A DNA stretch of 14,547 nucleotides. Origin: CAIOZW01 sp049317725. Lineage in GTDB: Bacteria > Acidobacteriota > Blastocatellia > RBC074. The stretch covers positions 1 to 14,547 of the forward strand of contig JBMOHS010000101.1 of the NCBI GenBank assembly GCA_049317725.1, given 5' to 3'. Under the pieces are notes generated by a model. The model worked only from the letters and a program-made list of their open reading frames with translations, did not search any database and was not told the origin of the DNA. Made by a program: the position numbers and the translations under genes. Shown in pieces: positions 9,273 through 14,547 of this stretch; the first letter of the stretch is position 1, and each line of letters opens with the position of its first letter.

Positions 9273-10121
9273 TCAGGACAGGGGACGAACCCAAATGTTG
9301 CGGTAGCGCACGGCATCGCCGTGATCCTGGAGCTTGAGCGAGCCCTTGGGACCATGGGCAATGTAGAGCGGGGCACGGTCATGCCACGTGTTCCCGTGGA
9401 TCTCGACATTGTTCTGGACGAGAACACCGTTGAGCAAGACCGTCACGCGCGCTTTGCGGACGACCTTCCCCATCGCGTCAAACTCCGGCGCGGTGAAGAC
9501 GATGTCGTAGCTCTGCCACTCCCCTGGCTTGCGGGTCGCGTTGACGAGCGGCGGGTGTTGCTTGTAGACCGAGCCGGCCTGCCCGTGAAAATAGGTCTTG
9601 TTCTGGTAGGAGTCGAGGACCTGGACCTCGTAACGCTCCATCAGGAAGATGCCGCTGTTGCCCCTCCCCTGCCCTTCTCCGCGGACCACTTCGGGGCTCG
9701 CCCATTCGACGTGGAGCTGGGCATCGCCAAACTGGTAGTTCGTGGCGATATCGCCGGTGCCCCGTTTGACCTGCATGTACCCATCGCGAACCTCCCACAT
9801 CGCCTGTTCGCCGGTGCGGACACTCCACCATTGCGAGAGATCCTTGCCGTCAAAGAGGACGACCGCATCCGAGGGCGCCGCACCAGGTGTCGCGCCCGGA
9901 GTGACAACCGTTGGTTCGACCGCTGGCGACTCGTGCGCGGGAACGACCAGCCCCACCTTGACCGCATCGGCGTAGATCTTTTGATATTCTTGCGGAGGGA
10001 CGACCGGCGGGGGCTGCGGCTGGCGCTTCTGCTGTGCCGAGGAGTAGAACCAGGAACCGCCTACCCCGAGCGCGAGGATGAAGGCGACCAACACGAGGCT
10101 GCGAACAGGATGCTCTCTCAT
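9273..10121 (-). CDS. DUF1080 (3-keto-disaccharide hydrolase type) protein, membrane-anchored
   Basis: DUF1080 proteins have a concanavalin-like beta-sandwich, and characterised members act on 3-keto-glycosides made by Gfo/Idh/MocA dehydrogenases. The 282-aa product starts with a single hydrophobic segment (about residues 8-26, LVLVAFILALGVGGSWFY) with no lipobox cysteine, so it is probably a signal anchor. A proline-, valine- and alanine-rich linker (about 31-84) leads to the domain at about 85-281. Family landmarks are VVLFDGKDLSQWW, RGNSGIFLMERYEVQVLDSY, WQSYDIVF, VLLNGVLVQNN and the C-terminal HGPKGSLKLQDHG. The ATG at 10121 is supported by AAGGAG 10 bases upstream. The gene is 136 bp after the cytochrome/DUF1553 gene and 44 bp before the DUF1501 gene, consistent with one transcript. 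It probably faces the periplasm; the specific substrate is unknown. Confidence 0.91.
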   Translation of the reverse strand: MREHPVRSLVLVAFILALGVGGSWFYSSAQQKRQPQPPPVVPPQEYQKIYADAVKVGLVVPAHESPAVEPTVVTPGATPGAAPSDAVVLFDGKDLSQWWSVRTGEQAMWEVRDGYMQVKRGTGDIATNYQFGDAQLHVEWASPEVVRGEGQGRGNSGIFLMERYEVQVLDSYQNKTYFHGQAGSVYKQHPPLVNATRKPGEWQSYDIVFTAPEFDAMGKVVRKARVTVLLNGVLVQNNVEIHGNTWHDRAPLYIAHGPKGSLKLQDHGDAVRYRNIWVRPLS

Positions 10122-10190
10122 CTTTCTATCTCTCCTTCTACCAACTGACAGAATGTGGACCGCACAGCAAGTGGACGCCAGTGGTCCGCT

Positions 10191-10202
10191 CGGATCGATC
10201 CG
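10191..10202. other. 12-bp perfect palindrome CGGATCGATCCG in an intergenic gap
   Basis: This perfect inverted repeat sits in the 136-bp gap between the cytochrome/DUF1553 gene and the DUF1080 gene. A nearby GGACC/GGTCC pair could form a small stem. There is no T-run after it on the transcribed strand, so it is not an intrinsic terminator. It could be an operator or a chance palindrome in GC-rich DNA. Confidence 0.3.
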
Positions 10203-10257
10203 GAATGATGCCTCAGGGAAGCCTGCGTGCCAAGAGGCCGCGACGACATCCCTCTCC

Positions 10258-13200
10258 CTACTGCTTCGTCACGGCTTCATCGAGGTTGAGCAGGACGTTG
10301 GCGACCAGTGTCCAAGCGGCCTTGGTGGAGGCGGGTGCCTTGGTCGATGCGCCAGGCAGCAGACGGGCCGCCATCTCTGGATGGGCTCGATAATGGGCTT
10401 CCTGCTGCTGGTAGAAGGCCATCAGCCGTTCCAGCTCCGCCTCGGTCGGGCGTCGGGTCAAACAGAGGCGAAAGGCGTGGGTCAACTGCTCGCGCGTCGA
10501 GCCTCCTCCTTCCACCAAGACACGGTCGGCGAGGGCACGCGCCATCTCGAGCATCGCCTCATCGTTGAGCAAGGTCAGCGATTGGAGGGGGGTGTTGGTC
10601 CTTACGCGGCGGACCGTGCAATACTCCCGGCTGGTCGCGTCGAAGGCCATCATCGCTGGATAGGGTGATGTGCGCCGCAGGAAGGTATAGAGCCCGCGCC
10701 GATAGCGGTCCCCGCCGGTCGCCGCTCTCCATTTTTCGCGATTGTAGGGGGTACGCCAGATCCCCTCTGGTTGGGGCGGCATGACACTCGGCCCGCCAAT
10801 CTTTCGGCTGAGCAGACCCGAAGCGGCCAGCGCGAGATCGCGGATCATCTCCGCCTCGACCCGGAAGCGGGGGCCACGCCCAAGCCAGCGATTGGCGGGA
10901 TCCTTGGCCAACAACTCCGGGGAGACGGCGGCCACTTGGCGATAGGTTGCCGAGGTGACGATCAGCCGGTGGAGTGGCTTGGTGTGCCATCCCCGTTCGC
11001 GCCATTCGGTCGCCAGCCAGTCGAGCAACTCAGGATGGCTCGGAGCGGCCGATTGGAACCCGAAATCCTCGCTCGTCTCAACAATCCCCTGCCCGAAGAA
11101 CTGCTCCCACATCCGGTTGACGCCGACACGTGCCATGAGCGGATTCTGGCCGTCGACGAGCCACTTGGCCAGCCCGAGCCGATTGAGCGGAGCCCCATCC
11201 GGCATGGGGTGGAGCACCTCTGGCGTGCCGGCTTCCACCTTCTCGCCGTGGCTGGAGAAGTTCCCCCGTTCCCGGACCCAGGTCGACGGACGGTCCACGC
11301 CCGGTTTCTCGCGCAGGATCAGTGCCGTGACGATGCCGAGCTGGTTGAGGGACTCCTCGAGCTGCTTGCGGCGTTCCCGCTCCCGGCGCAGAAGCGGGGT
11401 TACCTCCCGGAACTGTGCCGCGAGGTCCTGCTGCTCCTTCTCCGTCCGCTCCGCGACCGCCTTGGCGATCACCTGCTTCATCCCGGCCGTCACCTCGACG
11501 ATGCGCAGTGGCGTCGATGACCCGGTGACCGACCAGCGGAACCGTCCCAGCGCCTGCGGAAGGCCTGCCCCCAGAAATTTGAGCTGCAGGACGACCTCGG
11601 TCGGACGATCGATCCGCAGGGGCTCGCGAAGAACAAAGACTGCTTGCCGGGGCGGACGTGTCTCCTCCGGAGTCGCATTGATCGTCCAGCCACGTGGGCG
11701 ATCCGTGACCTGTCCCGGCTGAAAGTTGAAGAAGCTCTGCGGATCAAAGATTCCGATCCCGTTGTCCCATCCACCATCACGAAAGAGAACGGGCTGGCCG
11801 TCAGCCGTCGCCACGACCGTCGAGAGCAGGAAATGGCCGTAGATGTCCCGGCCCGGCCCTTGGCGCGGCAGGCTGGGGTCAGGCAAGGCCTCGATCCGGA
11901 AAGCGGTGATCATCTTCGATCCAACCTGATCTGGACGCAGAGTTGCGCGCAGGTGGTACTCCTCCATCTCCGGGTGGGCGCCGGAGGCGAGCACCGAATG
12001 GTCCGCCAGCGGAGTCAATGTCGTGCCTCCCGTCGAGCACGCCTCGACGGGGGGAACGACGACCCACTCCTGCGGGTCGGCCATCCGCTGCCGTTCCCAT
12101 TTGACCTGCTCCCGGACGAGCCGGGGAGTCATCGCACCGAGCACCTCTTCCAGCCCCTTCAGTTCCGTGCGAATCTCTTTCCGCCGCCGGTCCTGCTCCG
12201 GCGTCGGCAGCTCCAACTCCGGCTCGAAGAGAAATCGCTGGTTGGGCTTGTCCCCGATCCGGTGCTCCGTGCTCTCAAAGAACGCGTACATCCGGTAGTA
12301 GTCCTCGATCGAGAACGGGTCGTATTTGTGATGGTGGCACTGCGCACAGCCCAGCGTCGATCCAAGCCAGACCGTGGCGGTCGTATTGACGCGGTCGACG
12401 AGGACTTGGTAGCGCTGCTCATCCCCGTCGGTGCCGCCCTCGCGGTTGAGAAGGGTGTTGCGGTGGAATCCGGTGGCGATCAATTGCTCGGTCGTCGGGC
12501 TGGGGAGCAGGTCTCCGGCGAGCTGCTCGATCGTAAAGCGATCGAAGGGGAGGTCGCGATTGAGCGCGTCGATCACCCAGTCGCGGTAGCGCCACATCGT
12601 CCGCAGGCCATCCGATTCATAGCCGTGTGAGTCGGCGTAGCGGGCCAAGTCGAGCCAGGGGCGGGCCCAACGCTCCCCGTAGTGGGGAGAGGCGAGCAGC
12701 CGGTCGACCACCTTCTCGTAGGCGTCTGGTGAGCGGTCGGCAAGGAAGGCGTCGATCTCCTCGATCGTCGGCGGCAGGCCGGTCAGGTCGAGCGAGACCC
12801 GCCGCAGGAGGGCCTCGCGGCTGGCCTCCGGTGAGGGCGCCAACCCCTCTTGCTCCAGTCGTGCCAAGACAAAGGCGTCGATCGGATTGCGGATCCAGCT
12901 CGACCGCTTGACCGCGGGAACCTCCGGGCGGATCGGGTGACGATAGGACCAATGGAGGGGGATCTCATCAGCGGAAGAGTCGGCGGAGACAGGCCAAGTC
13001 GCCCCTTCATCAATCCAGCGACGGATTCGCTCCGTCTGTTCAGGAGTGAGGGCTGTACCGCCAAGCGGCATGCGCGCCTCGCCTCCCTCGCCCTTGATGC
13101 GATGCAGGAGGCGGCTCTCGCCGGCATGCCCTGGCCGAATCACCGGCCCGCCAATCCCCCCTTTCAACGCCGCCTCCCGTCGGTCGAGACGCAGTTGCCC

Positions 13201-13404
13201 GGCCGCTTTCGTTGGCCCGTGGCACCCATAACAAGATGCGGCGAAGATCGGCTCGATCTCCCGCTGAAAGTCGACGGGAGCGGGGACCGCAGGACCAACC
13301 GCACCGGCTCGATCCCACCCCTCGACCAATCCAATGGTGAGGAGCACCAACAATCCCACTCCGCCCCATCTCCGTCTGCGCTCTGCTTGAGTCACGTTCG
13401 ACAC
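10258..13404 (-). CDS. Planctomycete cytochrome (PSCyt1) / DUF1549 (PSCyt2) / DUF1553 (PSD1) protein
   Basis: This 1048-aa envelope protein has the standard planctomycete architecture. A positively charged N-terminus (AERRRRW) precedes a hydrophobic signal or anchor (GVGLLVLLTIGLVEG). A PSCyt1 c-type cytochrome domain follows, with CYGCH at 58-62 and a likely distal methionine in RMPLGG near 112. DUF1549 spans about 165-385 and contains a second CxxCH in CAQCHHHKYDP (353-363). A beta-rich insert at about 450-640 resembles a carbohydrate-binding sandwich. A charged, probably coiled-coil stretch lies at about 640-690. DUF1553 spans about 738-1020, opening with RLGLAKWLVDGQNPLMARV. I place the start at the GTG at 13404, since AGAGGAGG lies 6 bases upstream. 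The longer frame would begin at a TTG (13455) abutting the previous stop codon with no such site. Electron transfer or oxidative breakdown of polymers is the usual proposal for the family; it is not proven. Confidence 0.93.
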   Translation of the reverse strand: MSNVTQAERRRRWGGVGLLVLLTIGLVEGWDRAGAVGPAVPAPVDFQREIEPIFAASCYGCHGPTKAAGQLRLDRREAALKGGIGGPVIRPGHAGESRLLHRIKGEGGEARMPLGGTALTPEQTERIRRWIDEGATWPVSADSSADEIPLHWSYRHPIRPEVPAVKRSSWIRNPIDAFVLARLEQEGLAPSPEASREALLRRVSLDLTGLPPTIEEIDAFLADRSPDAYEKVVDRLLASPHYGERWARPWLDLARYADSHGYESDGLRTMWRYRDWVIDALNRDLPFDRFTIEQLAGDLLPSPTTEQLIATGFHRNTLLNREGGTDGDEQRYQVLVDRVNTTATVWLGSTLGCAQCHHHKYDPFSIEDYYRMYAFFESTEHRIGDKPNQRFLFEPELELPTPEQDRRRKEIRTELKGLEEVLGAMTPRLVREQVKWERQRMADPQEWVVVPPVEACSTGGTTLTPLADHSVLASGAHPEMEEYHLRATLRPDQVGSKMITAFRIEALPDPSLPRQGPGRDIYGHFLLSTVVATADGQPVLFRDGGWDNGIGIFDPQSFFNFQPGQVTDRPRGWTINATPEETRPPRQAVFVLREPLRIDRPTEVVLQLKFLGAGLPQALGRFRWSVTGSSTPLRIVEVTAGMKQVIAKAVAERTEKEQQDLAAQFREVTPLLRRERERRKQLEESLNQLGIVTALILREKPGVDRPSTWVRERGNFSSHGEKVEAGTPEVLHPMPDGAPLNRLGLAKWLVDGQNPLMARVGVNRMWEQFFGQGIVETSEDFGFQSAAPSHPELLDWLATEWRERGWHTKPLHRLIVTSATYRQVAAVSPELLAKDPANRWLGRGPRFRVEAEMIRDLALAASGLLSRKIGGPSVMPPQPEGIWRTPYNREKWRAATGGDRYRRGLYTFLRRTSPYPAMMAFDATSREYCTVRRVRTNTPLQSLTLLNDEAMLEMARALADRVLVEGGGSTREQLTHAFRLCLTRRPTEAELERLMAFYQQQEAHYRAHPEMAARLLPGASTKAPASTKAAWTLVANVLLNLDEAVTKQ

Positions 13405-13410
13405 CGGCTG

Positions 13411-13418
13411 CCTCCTCT
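13411..13418 (-). promoter_or_regulatory. Ribosome binding site fixing a GTG start for the cytochrome/DUF1553 gene
   Basis: On the minus strand AGAGGAGG is followed by CAGCCG and then GTG at 13404-13402. This is near-ideal Shine-Dalgarno pairing and spacing, and it decides the start against the TTG at 13455. Confidence 0.75.
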
Positions 13419-13455
13419 GACTGATGCTTCCCTCTTCTCGCTTGGACAGTCCCAA

Positions 13456-14547
13456 TCATCCGGTCAGGCGTGGCGTGTTCCCATCCTCGGAGAGCGTCAC
13501 CCGACGCTGTGCCCGCAAGGCCAGATTGGCCAGATGAGCCCCGGCAACGGCCCGATGTCCCACCTCGACCGGCGCGTTCGGCTCGGCGCGCGAGACCACA
13601 CAATCGAGGAAATTGGCGACGTGTGGTTCGGTCGGGATCCCTCCCCTGTATTCGTGGAGGGTCGGCGGAGGAATCTCCGGCCGCTTCCAGACCTCTGGAT
13701 AGACACGGTACCCGTCATCGTCGATGACCATCGTCGCCTTCTTCCCTTGCAGGAAGATCTTCCACCCCTCCCCATAGGAGTTGCCGTAACAGAGTGTCCA
13801 CGTTGCCAGAAAGCTCGGATATTCGTAGGTCGCGCTGAAGGTGTCGGGGTTGTCTCCCCCATGATGAACGAAGATCGCGCCCTGGCAGACCGCCGAGCGC
13901 GGCGGCATCCCCTCATTGCAGAACCACTGGATGACATCAAGCAGGTGGGTTCCCTGATCGGTCATATGGCCGCCATTGTAGTCGGAGAAGTTTCGCCAGT
14001 GGAAGAAGCGGCGCTCATCGAGCGCGTAACGCTTCTTTGCCGGCCCCTGAAAGCGCTCCCAATCGAGATCTCCATCGAGGGCGAGCTTGGCGGGCATCGG
14101 CTTGCGATTCCAGTACCACTCAGCTCGGGCGAGCACCACCTCTCCCAGAACGCCCGCCTCGATCAATCGCTTCGCCCCCCGGACCGCTTCGGAACTGCGC
14201 CGCTGCATCCCGACCTGGACGATCTGCTTCGTCGCGCGCACCCCCTGCACCATCCGGACTCCCTGCTCGATCGAGTAGGAGAAGGGCTTCTCGGTATAGA
14301 CATCCTTTCCCGCAGCCACCGCGTCGAGCAGGACATCGGCATGCCAATGGTCCGGGGTCGCGCTGAGAATCGCCTCGACCTCCGGATTGTCAAGCAGGCG
14401 ACGGTAGTCCGTCGCCGTCACCGCGCCGGGACGCGCCATCCGTAACGCCAGTTGAATATTGGGCGCGTAGACATCGCAGACCCCGACAAACTGGCACCGC
14501 TCCGGAAACCGGTTGAACGAGCCCATGACGCTGCGACCGCGCCCTCC
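13456..14547 (-). CDS. Gfo/Idh/MocA family oxidoreductase, N-terminus beyond window edge
   Basis: At least 363 codons are visible. The frame stays open to position 14547 and reads GGRGRSVMGS, the tail of the Gly-rich dinucleotide-binding loop, so the ATG at 14526 is internal and the true start lies outside. The Rossmann part continues with LSATPDHWH and the catalytic-lysine motif TEKPFSYS. The C-terminal domain has NGGHMTDQGTHLLDVIQWF, which contains the D-x3-H active-site pattern (DQGTH). Whether it has a Tat signal cannot be seen. It is clearly a different paralogue from the oxidoreductase at 6437-7720, with different loops around the substrate site. It ends 51 bp before the GTG start of the cytochrome/DUF1553 gene and is probably in the same transcript. 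Likely a sugar or glycoside dehydrogenase of unknown substrate. Confidence 0.92.
   Translation of the reverse strand, partial: GGRGRSVMGSFNRFPERCQFVGVCDVYAPNIQLALRMARPGAVTATDYRRLLDNPEVEAILSATPDHWHADVLLDAVAAGKDVYTEKPFSYSIEQGVRMVQGVRATKQIVQVGMQRRSSEAVRGAKRLIEAGVLGEVVLARAEWYWNRKPMPAKLALDGDLDWERFQGPAKKRYALDERRFFHWRNFSDYNGGHMTDQGTHLLDVIQWFCNEGMPPRSAVCQGAIFVHHGGDNPDTFSATYEYPSFLATWTLCYGNSYGEGWKIFLQGKKATMVIDDDGYRVYPEVWKRPEIPPPTLHEYRGGIPTEPHVANFLDCVVSRAEPNAPVEVGHRAVAGAHLANLALRAQRRVTLSEDGNTPRLTG

Noticed and set aside
13040..13603. Minus-strand frame of 187 codons spanning the junction of the oxidoreductase and cytochrome genes
   Set aside because: It overlaps two well-supported genes out of frame and has no motif.

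Overview
All nine genes in this window lie on the minus strand, so transcription runs from high to low coordinates. Gaps between genes are 7 to 165 bp, and no stretch over 300 bases lacks a gene. I saw no tRNA, rRNA, insertion sequence, CRISPR array or convincing intrinsic terminator. The DNA is GC-rich. The gene content points to Planctomycetota, or a close PVC relative such as Verrucomicrobiota: a planctomycete-type cytochrome protein (PSCyt1, DUF1549, DUF1553), a Tat-exported DUF1501 protein, a DUF1080 protein and several Gfo/Idh/MocA oxidoreductases. The phylum is inferred from family content only.

Layout in transcription order. (1) 14547-13456: Gfo/Idh/MocA oxidoreductase, N-terminus cut by the window edge. 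(2) 13404-10258: 1048-aa cytochrome/DUF1549/DUF1553 protein, which I start at a GTG with an excellent ribosome binding site. (3) 10121-9273: membrane-anchored DUF1080 (3-keto-disaccharide hydrolase type) protein. (4) 9228-7795: Tat-exported DUF1501 protein. (5) 7720-6437: second Gfo/Idh/MocA oxidoreductase, with a Tat signal. (6) and (7) 6271-4439 and 4388-2550: two tandem paralogues of an uncharacterised protein with a twin-arginine motif that looks like an alpha/alpha-toroid plus beta-sandwich carbohydrate enzyme. (8) 2542-1775: TrmJ/SpoU-type RNA 2'-O-methyltransferase, 7 bp after the second paralogue. (9) 1613-1: EttA, an ABC-F translation factor, missing its last ~20 codons.

Genes 1 to 7 look like a cell-envelope module for oxidative handling of carbohydrate. 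NAD(P)-type sugar oxidoreductases and a DUF1080 protein fit C3-oxidation and cleavage of glycosides. The c-type cytochrome protein could carry electrons, and the two toroid proteins could be the lyases or hydrolases that open the polymer. This linkage is inference from gene order and family knowledge. Genes 8 and 9 are housekeeping translation functions.

The strongest sequence-level anomaly is a 250-bp block that is base-for-base identical between the two paralogues, although the adjoining 183 bp differ at 35 positions. That pattern suggests recent gene conversion.
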